Assembly: GCA_016169945.1 (NCBI GenBank)
Contig: JADLSH010000199.1
Location: forward strand, 4,450,001 to 4,514,000
Direction of reading: 5' to 3'
Source of the DNA: Trachythela sp. YZ-2020
Lineage: Eukaryota > Cnidaria > Anthozoa > Malacalcyonacea > Clavulariidae
Length of the DNA: 64,000 nt
The translations under genes were made by a program, and so were the position numbers. Below, piece by piece: positions 41,070 to 54,700 of the stretch. A model generated the notes under the pieces. The model did not search any database and was not told the DNA's origin. It worked only from the letters and a program-made list of their open reading frames with translations. Numbering within the stretch: the stretch's first letter is position 1; every line of letters begins with the position of its first letter.

Positions 41070-42370
41070 GTCTCTGCGTCGAATACACGCAAGCAAGCGC
41101 AATCTGTTCTGCGCATTAAATTCATGCAAACAAGCCCAGTCACATGTGTACGTTGAATTAACCCAACTACAACAGCCTGCTCTGTGCTTTAGATTCAAGC
41201 AAGTGTAGTCTGGATGTTAAATTTACGCAGGTAGGCGCAGCCGGGTTTGTGCTTTATATTCACGCAAGCAAGCACTGTCTGGGCTGTGCATTAAATTAAA
41301 TCAAGAAGGCACAGTTTGGTCTGTGCTTTAAGTTAACCCAAGTAATACCGTCTGGTTTGGGTGATAAATTTACACAGGTAAGCACAGTCATGTCTGTCAT
41401 TTAAAATCACGGAAGCAAGCACAGCCTTGTCTGTGCATTAAATTCAAGCAAGAAAGCACAGTTTGGTGTGTATTAAATTCACACAAGCAAGAAGAGCCTG
41501 CTCTGTGCATTAAATTCACGAAAACAAGCACAGTCATGTCTGTACGTTAAATTCACAAAAGTTAGCACAGTCTCGTCACAACCCAATTGAGGTCGGTGTG
41601 TTAAATTCAGGGAAGCAAGCAGAGTCTGGTCCGAGCATTAATTTCACGAAACCAAGCCCAATCGGTTCTGTGCATTAAATTCATGCAAACAAACCCAGTC
41701 ACGTGTGTACGTTGAATTAACCCAAGCTAGCACAGCCTGGTCTGTGCTTTAAATTCAAGCAAATGTAGTCTGAATGTTAAATTTACGCAGGTAGGCACGT
41801 ACAGCCTGGTCTGTGCTTTAAATTCACGCAAGCAAACACTGTCTGAACTGTGCATTAAATTCAATCAAGAAGGCACAGTTTGGTCTGTGCGGTGAATTCA
41901 CGCAACCAAACATAGTCAGGTATGTGCGTTAAGTTCACGCAAGTAACACCGTCTGGTGTGGCACAGTCATGTCTGTGCTTTAAAATCACGCAAGCAAGCA
42001 CAGTCTTGTCTGTGCGTTAAATTCAAGCGAGAAAGCACAGTTTGGTGTGTGTGTTAAATTCACATAAGTAAGCACGGTCTGGTTTGTGCTTTTAATTCGC
42101 GCAAGCAAGCACGGCCTGGTTTGTGTACTAAATTCAAGCAAGATGGCACAGTTTGGTGCGTGTGTTGATCATTCAAGAAAACGTAGTCGGGATTGTGTGT
42201 TGAACTCGGGAAGTTAAATTCAAGCAAGAAAGCATAGTTTGGTGTATGCTTTAAATTCACCGAAGCAAGCACAGTTTGGTCTCTGCATTAAATTCAAGCA
42301 GGAAAGCACAGTTTGGTGTGTGTTAAATTCACAGTCTGGTCCATGTTTTAAAATCAGGCAAGAAAGCACA
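41070..42370. repeat. About 37-bp minisatellite with an about 560-bp higher-order period
   Basis: Units of the form GCACAGTCTGGTCTGTGC followed by 'ttaaattcacgcaagcaa' are repeated about 35 times. The order of unit variants from about 41107 recurs from about 41666, so blocks of roughly 15 units were duplicated together. Open frames here are repeat artefacts. Confidence 0.85.
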
Positions 42371-42960
42371 ACTTGCAGGGGCGCACATTCCAAAAAAGTT
42401 TGGGGGGTGTCCATGTTCAGGGACCGACTTTTAATATTTGTTTGACCACATCAAAACATGTATTACAAGTTAAGGTAAAAATATGTGTAGTGCCAGGGGT
42501 GTAGAAGGATTGTTAAAAAATAGGGGCCGACTGCCACGAGGCGCCACCGTGGTTGGAGCCGACGGGAAAAATTTTGAAAAACTTGAGTCTGTAGATCGTC
42601 GGAAATGGCATTTTCAGAGTCTTCTCTACGTAAAACGCCCCCCAAAACGTAACCTTCAACATCATAAAGATCCAATTAGAAACTGCATGTTTACAACAGA
42701 GTTGACTTAATTTTACCCGAGAATGCTGCATGACGTGAAAATAGAACGCACAATGCGGCAGAGCAAAAGTTAGGAGGTTTTGCGCAGTCGTGCATGTATG
42801 GCTATGTCATCTTACATTGTATCTCTGGGTTTTCCAATGTTGATTTCTTTTATTGACAATTTTTGTATCGTTTATTATACGTTTTTTAGACAGAATGTTT
42901 CGGACCAACTCGGACCGAATTAAGTAGTGTAATTTTACAATTTGGGACCGACTTTTTTGA
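42371..42960. other. Spacer with decayed element ends
   Basis: 'ttgcaggggcgcac' (42374) and CAGGGGTGTAGAAGG (42494) look like decayed hAT-type ends, and 'gggaccgac' motifs recur. No gene is supported. Confidence 0.4.
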
Positions 42961-44645
42961 AAAATTCACAAATAATAGATTATCATAACCATTACCTTAA
43001 CCATAAATCTCATTCTAACCTCAACCCAAACCCAAACCGATAATATAGTAATTGATGGCATTCACATCAATTCGTGGGTTTAAGTAAGTGTTACAGGACA
43101 ACAAATCGTGGCCAACTGTTCAAATATTGAACCTTGAATCTTGTGGTCTGAGTCAAAATTCTTTTCGTCAAAGCAGCACTCTAATTGAGGCTATACATGG
43201 TAGGTTACTAGGTTTTAATCACCTTGGAACCTTTCCATTGAAACCTCTCAATTTTTGGCTCAAACTTTGGTTTGTGAAATACCATACCGTACCACATCAT
43301 GCCATATCACATACCATACTACACCATACCATACTACACCATACCATACTACACCATATATCATATACCATATCATATACCGTACCACACCATACATACC
43401 ATACCATGTTTCTGATCTCTCTCAGAAGATTTTTTCATTGTTCTGTCTGTGAACAGACACAGTGAATAATTCCTTTCACATTATGTTTTTAGGACTAAGA
43501 CGGCTGCATAATTTAAATGTCAGATTCCGAGCAAGGAATTGCCTTCTTTACTAAGTGCTTGCAGTTCTACTGAAATTGTAAATATCTCTTCAACGGTGCA
43601 ATCCCACGAGCCTGCTTTTGGGCATGTCTTGGCCAACTCATATCTGAATGAGGTGAGACTCTAGGACGTGTTGTTCTGTTTAATTGCATATTTTGTAGTA
43701 TGACTGTGCCGTTATATTCATCATATGCAGTGTATGTATCTCACTAACTTCTAGGCGAATGGCTTTCACTCGAAACGTCCAACTATTTTCTATATTTTTC
43801 ATGTAGTTACATGCTTGAACGAACCTCGTTTATCGCTACTTACACTAGAGTCCAATACTCAAGGATTAAATTTAGGACCTTAACTTTGTTCTGTTGTGTT
43901 TATATCATATATGTACTGATATAAAGATTCATTTTTTTGCCTTGTTAAAGCACTAGAAAGTGACGACTTCTGTTTGTTGCCTTTAATAGATTAACTGTTG
44001 TTTCAAGAGAGTGATCTGTCAAGGCTGTTTCCTTAAAGATGAAGATGTAGGAATATTGACAGAAACCGTGAAAGTTTTTAAATCTGGGTGTAAACTGGAT
44101 CTTGGACAGAATAAAATTACCAACGAAGGAGTCCTGGAGCTTGTTCGGTAAGTCATAGTTCTCCGAGCAGCAGATCGTGTTAACATTTATAGTTATAGAA
44201 GCAAGCAGTTTAACTTAAAACTATTTTATTCTATTTGTCATCAAATACAAGACTACACTACAATTCTCGAACGTGTGGGTAGTGTAGGTAGCGTCCACCC
44301 AATAAGCTTCTGGTCTTTAGATCAATCTACCTGAAAAATACAACAAGAACTTCGACGTTTAGAGCGAAGGCCTTTTGTCTTCTTCTTTCCAGACGAAAGG
44401 CCTTCGCTCGAAACGCCGAAGTTCTTGTTGTATTTTCCAGGTAGATTGATCCTAAAGACCCGAAGCCTACACTACAATTGACTGTCAATCTGCTACACGA
44501 TACGGTTCTTACTGAAACCCTTGAATGTGAGATTCCATGTTTAAACACTCCTTATTAAACGAAATCTAATTTCTCCCTCTAGGGGTCTAAAGGCCAATCG
44601 TAATTTCAAACATCTCAACTTATCTGGCAATGTCGAAATACGGCG
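42961..44645 (+). pseudogene. Partial duplicate of the TONSL C-terminal LRR exons
   Basis: The block matches 56640-59446 in order: intron 7 end, second half of exon 8 (43117-43198), intron microsatellite, exon 9 (43494-43655), intron 9, exon 10 (44009-44148), the hairpin MITE, and the first about 60 bp of exon 11 (44583-44645). Relative to the functional copy, about 325 bp including the acceptor half of exon 8 is deleted, exon 9 lacks 10 bp near 43520 and so is frameshifted, exon 11 lacks one base at its start, and similarity stops at 44645. Over exon 10 I see no difference, so the duplication is recent. It lies directly upstream of TONSL exon 1. Confidence 0.85.
44306..44466. repeat. Hairpin MITE, duplicated with the TONSL block (copy 1)
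   Basis: Arms containing GGTCTTTAGATCAATCTACC and 'gaagttcttgttgtatttt' face each other. The same element is at 59108-59273, so it inserted before the duplication. Confidence 0.75.
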
Positions 44646-44949
44646 AGGGTACAAGGTACTAATCCTGCTTTGCTATTTACATCCATGAAAAGGAGAGCTA
44701 GCCGATTTCAAAGTTCATCAATCATCCTGGGCGCGTGGTTCAAGGCTGGTGGGTGGCAGTGACTACGAAGGTCTGCAGGTGAAGCTTTTCTACACATATA
44801 TAGTTCCCATGAGAGACAATACAGTTGAAGAACGAAGACTGCATGAAAAGTACTTGTTTTAGATGACCGAACGTATTAGTCGCCATTAGAGAAGGGTTTA
44901 TACAATTACGAGTCGACTATGATAATAAATGACGCAAAATGAAAAAGTT

Positions 44950-45380
44950 TTAATCACAACATCCATTCAAGGCTTTAAAGAGGAATGTCAAATCTTTTAT
45001 CTCTTTTTCATATAATCATATGTCAAGAAGATTTAGTGCCAGCAATCGATTGTTATAAGGCATGCCACTTTTCTTTAAATGGAGGATCCACCTTGTGGCA
45101 CGCCTTTTGTGCTCTCTCCAGGTCGATCATTTTCGTAACCTGACACGGTGACCAGACCTCTGTGGCATAGCATAGGCTATGCATAGCTGGGATTTTATGA
45201 GCGATAAATATAATGTGCGTCGAACATCACGATCCGTTAGCAACGGAAATACAAGGAATAACAAGTTGCGAGACATGCCTATTCCAGGAGAGATTACTGG
45301 TCACAGTGATCCCGAGATCAACCTCACTATCAACACGTTTCAATTCTGCTGATCCTAGATGATAATTACTACTAATTAGC
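44950..45380 (-). pseudogene. Decayed LINE reverse-transcriptase C-terminus
   Basis: The minus strand reads GSAELKRVDSEVDLGITVTS, NLSWNRHVSQL, then after frameshifts LCYATEVWSPCQVTKMIDLE and RAQKACHK. This is the same post-catalytic region seen in the LINEs at 0.9-1.8 and 24.9-25.4 kb. Several stops and frameshifts. Confidence 0.65.
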
Positions 45381-45708
45381 CAGGAGCGGGGTTTTACGGC
45401 GGGAGGGCGTCAGAACTGTACGAGAGGTTGAAATTGATGTTTGATTCCTCACTTCAATCTTCAGCGCATGACAAGGCTTCTTGTAGCTGAAGACAATCCT
45501 TCCGAGATGTAACTGCCTTATGTCTGTACAAAGAGTATTTTAATATTTTATAGAGAACTGATATGCATAAAATTTTCAGAAATAGAAGCAGATTTTTTTT
45601 CAAAATCCCAGGGAAAACCGTCAGTAAAAATATCCCAGGGGAAATCCCTGCGTCGTACAATCGTCGGCTCTTCGGAACAAGTATGGTTTTGGAGGGAAAT
45701 TTACGAAT

Positions 45709-48700
45709 ATGGACGCCAATTTAACGAGATATTTAAAACGTAAGTGTGTTTAGCTGTTTATAAGCATCTTTTGAAATGCACGGAGTATTATTTATAGAGT
45801 AATTCATATGCAAACAAGCTTGTGAGTTTCTGTAATAATTTAGTAGTATGTCACTTTTACACTTTATAAGTAATTTTAATTTTGTCACTCAGGGATAGAG
45901 AAGAGGAAGCAGAAAGCCAGGCAAGCAAATGATTTGGCAGAAGTAGCAAGGTTATGCAATGTCGCTGGAAACAGATTGGCTGAACACAGTAAGAATTTAA
46001 CACAAAATTTTTCTTTTCTATTCATAGATGTGTTTATTTCTTCCATTTGTACAGTAATTATATTTAGGGACCGTCGACAAATAGATTTCGTCTCGCTTCG
46101 CGCCGTTCGCGGACTTGTTCCACGAAGGGGGGAGGGGGTTAGCTCAGAATCCGCAATTACAAAATAATTGGGACGAAAACTGACTTAAGATTTTTAATAC
46201 AAAGTTACCTTCATTAATACTTACCAAACCAGGGCGCTGACCAAACCTGCGAAAGATCAGTTCCAAACGGTAGTCAATTTAACCTGGGCCAGGGTTCGAA
46301 TTAAATATTTAAAAGTGAATAGGAAATTTGTACCTAATGATCCTTGTAATATAAAGTGAATAGCGATTTTTTTACGTACTGATTAAAGGCCATTTTCCAT
46401 CACGGCCGTGCTGGAAAATATCCTTAATATGTCAAGCCAGTCAAGGTAAGAGTTGTTATGACATTGACAACTTGTTACTTGTAGACTTTGTAAATATGAT
46501 CAGTAAATATTAGAGCAACCCAAACAAAATAAACACAGCAAAGCAGGGCAAAAGCGAAAACATCAAACATGCTTTATTAATTGCTCATTTTATCAAGGTG
46601 CGGCTGAATTTACGTGCTATTTTTAATCGTGTCATTACTCTAACTTGCTACAATGCTGTTTATGTAAATATTGCATTAGATAACAGAATATTCTCATGGA
46701 ATTATCTACTACATGTGTGAAATAAATAGAAACAATAATTCAGGCGTAAACATTGTGGTTGCTGCACCCATCCCATACTAAGCATTTAGTATTAAACTCG
46801 AAAGTTCTTCAACAGATTTGTTCGGGCTTTTTAAGTGGTTGCAACATTATGGTGAAATTATTCTCGCATGAACATGTATTAATAACACGACCCTTGACCG
46901 AAACAAGTGGATTTTGACAGTTGTCATAATTTCAGCCTATCACATTAAAGAATAAACTCAAAACACTCTGGAGATAATTAAAGAATGTGCAAATAGTATT
47001 ACATTTTTTGATTGAGAAAGATCGACGCCTTGCTTAACCACTGCTTAACGTGTCATTACAAACAGAGGATATTTGGCCTTAAACATTACATACAACAGTT
47101 TTATTTTATAAAAAAAATGCAAAGCTCAAAAATAGAATGTTTTCAAGGTAAACAGTAATTTTTCATATTATTGAATAGCGAAATGAATAGCGAAATGCCA
47201 AAAAAGGATAGCGAATAGCTATTCGCTATCCGTTATATTTGAACCCTGACCTGGGCGTTCTGTGTCCTCGTCCGTGGTCCAAACGTATCATGTCAGCGGT
47301 ATTTTGACAAAATATTAAATAACATCACCCAAAACCAACTTGATGTTCAGTCCTATTTTATGCATGAGTCAAATCCAACCGCGATCATCCCACCCTCGGG
47401 CAACCCCCGGGCATTTGACTGTATAGGCGGGAATTTGATGCAAGCTCTTTCCGCCCGGTCGGGCATTTGACCATGTAAAAAATGGTCAGCGGTCGCTCAT
47501 AAATAATGTGTATGGTCTAGCGCATTAATCGCCTCATGGTAGTTTTTCCAGTGAGTTTTTCTGACCGTATCAAAGTAAAAGCTGAGAAAAATGCCACTAT
47601 TTAAAATCTGGGACAGGACAAAAACTATTCGAAAAGCTTTTTAACAACATTTCGAGAACAATGACTGCCCCTATGGCAGGGCGTTTGACTCTGTTTTTCG
47701 CCCGGACGGACGGGCATTTGACAAATTTTTTTTTCAAAAGTCAAATTCCCCGGGGTATGCCTGGGGGGGGGATGATCGCGGTTGGATTTGACTCGTACAT
47801 TATCACCTATAAACTTACATGGTTATTTATGGCCTTCACTAAATTACTCTTTTAGAATGTTAGAACTTTCTGTTTCCTAACCCCAACCCTAAATCCAAAC
47901 TCTAACTCTAAACCCTAACCCCAAACCCTAACCCCAAACCCTAACTTTAAACCCTAACCCCAAACTCAAACCCCAAACCCTAATGTATGCTAAATAGTGA
48001 ACCGCTGGCATGATACGACTGGATTGTGGGAGGGGTCACAGAATGCCCGGGTTAAATTGATTACGGTTCCAAACACTTATCTGAAAATATGGTACTATGT
48101 TTTCAGATCAGTGGTTCCAAACATGGGAAAATGGGCTTTTTTATTGCTGGAAAACTGATCGCGGCCAAATATTTGTAATTTGTTGCTCCACAAGAGTTCA
48201 TGTCTTGTGGTTCGTGTTCAAAACAAACATGTGATGCTCATTATAAATGATTAAATGTCGGGGAGATTTTTGCATATTTTAATATATTAGGCAGGTATGT
48301 GTTTCATGTATATATTGTTTATAAACCACTGAACAATGGAGAGAATAGAGTTTCAATATTTTATGCTAAATTGTCATATAATATCTGACCTCAATTCTGA
48401 TCAAATTATCGAATTGCATCGTATCTCGTCTTTCCAACGTTGATAGTCAATATTATTTTATATATGTATAATATTCAGAAGCAACGCTAGTTAAATAGAC
48501 TAGTTATAGAAATACACTCCTTGTTTAATAACAAAACATTGACATGTCCGTGATTGGGTTGGGGGGGGAGGGGGTTAAATCCATTGCAGAACAAGTCTGC
48601 GAAGCGGGTCGAAATCTATTTGTCGACGGTCCCTTATGTACTTCCAGCATTAATATGCCCTTTGCATAACGTCACAAATATGTCAAAACAATGATTGCTT

Positions 48701-51700
48701 TGATGGAATGGAGAACAGTGGGATTTTTAAAACAATGAAAAGACAATGGAACATTCTGATCACTGGATGGCACTATTGTTCTGCTTAGAATGCAACATGA
48801 CCATTACATGTTGCCATGTCCCAGCAACATGTTTGTCTCCCTAGTGCAGACAGTGATTGACTCCTCAGACAAATTGTGTTAAAAAGAGCTTAATTAAAGA
48901 CACAAAGTTTTTGTATACACAGATCTCATTGGTACATAATCAAGTCGTTAATTAAGGACTAATGACACCATAATTAAGGACTGGATTATATGTGTGACAT
49001 CTGCATTGTCAAAAAAATTTGTGTGCCTAAGCTTTTGAATCCCTGGATATAGATAAGGGTCAATCAGGGCTGATCACCTGGGTGATTGAAATTGTCCAGT
49101 GATAAAGTAAATTCCTAAGTTCATCCTTGCACTTTGATGGGTTTTTAAACAATATTTGTCTTGAATTATTAGGGTTATTTGAACAAGCGATTGAAGAACA
49201 CAAAACTGAATTACATTTATCAGAATCTTTTAACGACACTATCGCAGAGGCCATCTCGCATCGCAAGATTGGAGAGTGTCTGTGTGAGCTTCAAAATTTT
49301 AAACAAGCGTTATTTCACCACCAAAAATATTTAGAGGTAACGTTATGGAGACTAGGTATTATGATTAGGGTTAGGTTTTGGATCAGGTTTTGGATTAGGA
49401 ATTATGGTTAGGATTTGGGTTAATATTTGGATTAAGGTTATGGTTAGAAATGGAGTTAGGATTAGGTTAGGATTAGTGTTAGAATTAGGGTTAGGATATT
49501 GATTAGGATTATGATTAGTGTTAGAATTAGTGTTATGATTAGTGTTAGAATTAGTGTTAGGATTAGTGTTAGGGTTAGGATTAGTGTTAGAATTAGGGTT
49601 AGGATATTGATTAGGATTATGATTAGTGTTAGAATTAGTGTTATGATTAGTGTTAGAATTAGGGTTAGGATTAGTGTTAGGATTAGGATTAGTGTTAGAA
49701 TTAGGGTTAGGATTAGTGTTAGGGTTAGGATTAGTGTTAGAATTAGGGTTAGGATTAGTGTTAGAATAAGGGTTAGTGTTAGAATTAGGGTTAGGATTAG
49801 AGTTAGTATTAGTGTTAGGATTAGGATTAGTGTTAGAATTAGGTTATGGTTAGGATTAGTGTTAGAATTAGGGTTGGATTAGTGTTAGGATTAGTGTTAG
49901 GGTTAGGATTAGTGTTAGAATTAGTGTTAGGATTAGAGTTAGGATTAGTGTTAGGATTAGTGTTAGAATTAGGGTTAGGATTAGTGTTAAGATTAGTGTT
50001 AGTGTTAGGGTTAGGATTATTTTTAGAATTAGTGTTAGGATTAGGGTTAGGATTAGGATTAGTGTTAGAATTAGTGTTTAATATTAGGATTAGGGTTAGA
50101 ATTAGGGTTAGGATTAGGGTTAGGATCAGTGTTAGGCTTAAGTGTGAGAAATGACTGTATTGAAATTGTGATTGGTTAATATTGTCAACACTTCATTCAT
50201 GTCCACATTAACAGCTATCAAGAAAGGCTCATAATATTGTGGAGGAACAACGAGCATTGGCCACCATTGGACGGACATTCTTGCGATCAGCTGTTTCAAG
50301 TTCTGAGATGATCAAAGCACAATCTGCATTCTTGGACAGCTTAGCAGTCTGTAACAAACTCCAAGATATTGTGAAAGAGAAAGAATTACTGGAAATGAGA
50401 GCGGGACTCTATCTCAATCTTGGGTTGGTTTATAATAATCTCAAAAACCAGAAGAAAGGCTTGAAATACATTGAGAAAGCATTGGCAATCACAGTGAATC
50501 AAAACTTGAAAGATACTGAATATAGATGTCGTTTTCAACTTGGAGTGATTAAGCGTGCAGAAAATCGACCAGCTGAAGCCTTGCAATGTTTTAAACAAGC
50601 AAGACAGGTAGCGCAACACCAGGGAAAAAAGTTTGATGAAATCGATACCCTTGTTCAAATGGGACAGGTTTTACTTCAGTTAGGCGATTTTAAAGGTGCT
50701 AAAAATATTCTTAAGAAATGTTTTAAAACCATGAAACATGAGAATCATGTTGATATGCTACGTTCTAGTTTGATTATAGCCATAAAAGGCACACGATTGT
50801 TAGAAAAATGTCAGAACGGTAATCTAGGAATTGAAGATGATTCGCAGATGAAAACTTGTGAAGATCTTGGAGATTTGTATTCCAGTGTGAACTGTTATTC
50901 GAAAGCTATAAAATTTTACTTAAAGCAGTTAAAACTCAGTGGAAAACTTGATAAATCGAATCAAGAGAAAGCCGTTATCTGTGAATCTATAGCGCTGTCG
51001 TATTCAGATAATAAACAATCTGAGAAAGCTGAAGAATATTTTCACAAAAAATTACAGTTACGAGAGGGGGAGCCACTAGAACAATTGGATACCTACAACG
51101 AGACAAGTGAAGAACCATCTCAGGAACAATCCAGGTTGGCCGATGATGATGACGATGAAGGAGATCGCTTGATACAGGAGGAAATGGAATTTTCTGACTC
51201 TGATGAAGAGCAAGACTCAGACAAGCCTTCTACTACGAGATCAAAACGAAACTCAAAGTCCATCAATAAACGCAATGAAAAAGGTGAAACAGTCTTACAT
51301 GTTGCAGCGATCAAAGGTGACTATAATCTTGCTAAGACTAGCATTGAGGAAGGAGTTAGTATTCATGAACGTGATTTTTGTGGCTGGCAACCTCTCCACA
51401 AGGCGTGTAACCATGGAAACCTGAGTATTGTGAAACTATTACTGGATAGAGGGGCGAATATTAAAGACCCGGGTGGACCTCACTGCCGGGGGATGACCCC
51501 ACTACACGATGCTGTACAGAATGGACATGTTGATGTTGTAAAACTGTTGGTAGAACGTGGAGCGTCCGTTAGTCAACACAACAAGGACGGTGACACCCCC
51601 CTTGACCTCGTGTTACATTCCATAAGTGAAGACGATGATGACGATGATTCGGACGATTTTGATCCGGAGATGGATCAAGTCCGAGAAGAACTCATCAGAA

Positions 51701-54700
51701 TTCTAAGAAGAAGAGATAAGCTTCAACCTTCTGACGGGAGCGATGTAGAGTCGTCACAGGATGTCTCAGAAAATGTTTCTAGAAAAACTGAGGAGATTTC
51801 ACAGAAACGGAAAAGTGCTATGCTCGTGCTTGATAGCGATAACGAGAACGCTCCTAGAAATTCTAGGAATTTTAATTGGAATAAACCAAAAGTTGCTAAG
51901 CTTTCTAAGAACTCTGAGAGACAGTCATGGTTAGCTGTTGAAACTCAAAATAGATATGATGGGACATTAATTGATAATGACAGTGAAGGTAGAATGAGCG
52001 AGACATCCATCTTATATGGACGAGGGATATTGAGGGATGATTCAGATCACAGTGAGACATCGCGTGATAGCATAGATGACCTACGAGTACTGAGGGGTAA
52101 CTCACAGAACAGCGAGGATATGGTTGAACTGGATAGTGATCCTTTGGATGTCCCAAGTTCATCTCAACGTTCCACACTAATGCCAAGTCAAAGTCATACA
52201 CTGACTACACACTGCCAGAACATGCGTACATCATCAAATAGGAACAACACAAGTTCTAGTACTTTCTCAAAGAAAAATACTACAATTCTGAGATCAATTC
52301 CTAGAACTTGCAACACAATTTCTAGAAGAAATAATACAGTTCCTGGAACAAGTAATAACACAATTTTAAGTTCTTCCACAAGTAGTAATGTCACAATTCC
52401 TAGAACAGTTTCTAGAACTGCAGCGTACGTTGACCCTATAATTGGTAGTACGCAGGAAGAACCTCGACTCTCCGAGAGTCAGCCAGCAATAGTACCGGAG
52501 AATGAGTACCTTGCAACTGCTACAGATGGTTGGCTGATTGCTGATACGCCGAAAAAGATTGGCAAACGAAAGCAATCTGGGAATATACTGAGCATGCTCA
52601 GTCGTTCAGAATCCTCACGTGACAGCTCCGCTTCCTCGCGCGTGCGTAGTAGCTCACATAGTAATACAAATGCTCAACGTAGACTCCCACAGGCATCCAA
52701 TAAAAGAGTACATAATCTAAGTACCAGATCAAGACAAACTCGACTCAATGTTGTCATCGGTCGTTCGTCACCCAGGGAATTGTGGGACAATACATCACCT
52801 GAACCTGCGACTACATCATTGTCCAGCGGTGTTGCTGCTATCCCGGATGCAAGTTCACCAATGAGATTACGAGTGAAGGTTCAAAATAAAACATTTCTTA
52901 TTCCATGTCCGAGCATCCCTGGGGAGAGAAAAACTGTAATATGGCTGGCTGAACAGGTGCGAAGCCTATTTTAATTTATCTGAATTACGTTATTTTTATG
53001 CAATAGATGGGTTTCACTAAGTGCTATCGTGCAACTGATGGTGGTTAGTTATCAGAGTGAGAGAATATTGTTAGTCCTTCATATTTTATGTGGTAGTCTT
53101 GTATTTGGAGGCAAATAAATAGAATTGAGAGTTCAACATTTCTGAAGTTAACCACCATCTGTTGCCCTGTAACGCTTACTGAAACCAATACTCGTTACTT
53201 TATAACATTACTTTCCATTTCAGGCAACATTTCGATATTATTCTGCCACTGGTTTAAAACCTATCTTATCCCTATTTACCACTGATGGAGCTGCCTTATC
53301 CCCAGATGACCTCATAACAGACGTACTGTCGAATAACGAGCAAGTGAATGCGACCGTGGAGACCTGGAGTCTACCTCCGTTAGCTAAACGTTATGAAGAA
53401 GCGTGTGTTATGACCGATACAGGTATGCCAAGAATCTTACCAGAATTTTCCATTACTGTTGGTCGGTTTTAGTCAGCGTTAAAGGACAGCAGATGTTTGT
53501 CCGCTTCAGAAATGTTGACACGTATAGGGGAAAGCAGATTGAACAATATCTCTCAATTGTATCCAAGGATATAATTATGGAAAATCAAATACTATGACTG
53601 ACTAGAAGTTTAACAATATAAAATTAATTATTGTAAGGTAAAAATTTAGAAAATAGTCAAAATATTATTTGAACAAATTAAAACACAATAAGTGAGTTTT
53701 CATAAGTACTATCGTGCAGCAGATGGTGGTCAACCTGCGGTTAACGTTTTCAGAGTGACAAAATAATGTTAATCTTATTCATTATATGTCGTAGTATTTG
53801 GAGGCAAGTGAAAATAAATTTGTAAATTCTTAATAATTTTAGTATTTAGGTTTTATTAGCACAGGACACACATTGATAACAGCTAATCTGTTGCTGAAGA
53901 GTTTTATCCTGTATAATAATTCGTATAATAGTAATAATGATTCTTTATTTCAGAGGTGCACCAGGCAATCCTGGATGTTTTTGAAAGATACCCTCATATT
54001 TCAAATGTTGAGTTTAATGGGATGTCACTAACGCCTGTGATATTACGTCCATTATTTCGTGCGTTACAATGTCATGATCAACTTGTGAGGCTGGCTTTGT
54101 CCGGGAACAAAATGTGTAAGTGGATGCCGTCGTAAGGATGAATAGTCACACGTAAGGATGAATGTTCATGTTATTTGTGACTGTTCATCTTTAGTTGCAA
54201 ACGACGGTACTTATATTATTGATATTGTATAAAGTAAGAGTTTTAACGATTAACTCTGAGTATAAGTTCCTTGGAAAGTAGAACAGTAACGCTGAGAAAT
54301 AACCGAACAAAACTCGTGTTTAATATGCGCTAGATCATTGGATCAAACACCCATCACCACAATTAAATCGAAACCCAGGGGTGTATATAGTTACCATTTG
54401 CGCCCCCCTCTGGGGGGTATCAGGGCCGTGGGGAAGAAAATGACCCTAAAGAGGAAGGGGAAGAAAGGAGGGAAAGAAGGAGGGAAAGCGAAAAAAATGA
54501 GGGAAAAGGAAAGGAAGGAGGGAAAGGGAAAGAAGGGGGGACAGGGAAAGAAGAGAGGGAAAAGGGAAAGAAAAGAGGGAAAGCGAAAAAAATGAGGGAA
54601 AAGGAAAGGAAGGAGGGAAAGGGAAAGAAGAGGGAAAAGGGAAAGAAGAGAGGGAGAGGGAAAGAAGAGAGGGAAAGCGAAAAAAATGAGGGAAAAGGAA

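Larger units (their letters stand above)
46067..48633. mobile_element. PIF-like DNA element in TONSL intron 2, with nested insertions
   Basis: 24-bp perfect inverted ends beginning GGGACCGTCGACAAATAG are flanked by TTA (46064-46066 and 48634-48636). No transposase frame of its own was found. Other elements are nested inside (46290-47248 and about 47366-47795). Confidence 0.75.

Noticed and set aside
49499..50154. Arg-Ile-Ser-Val and Leu-Gly-Leu-Val repeat frames
   Set aside because: Translation of the telomere-like intronic array, not protein-coding.
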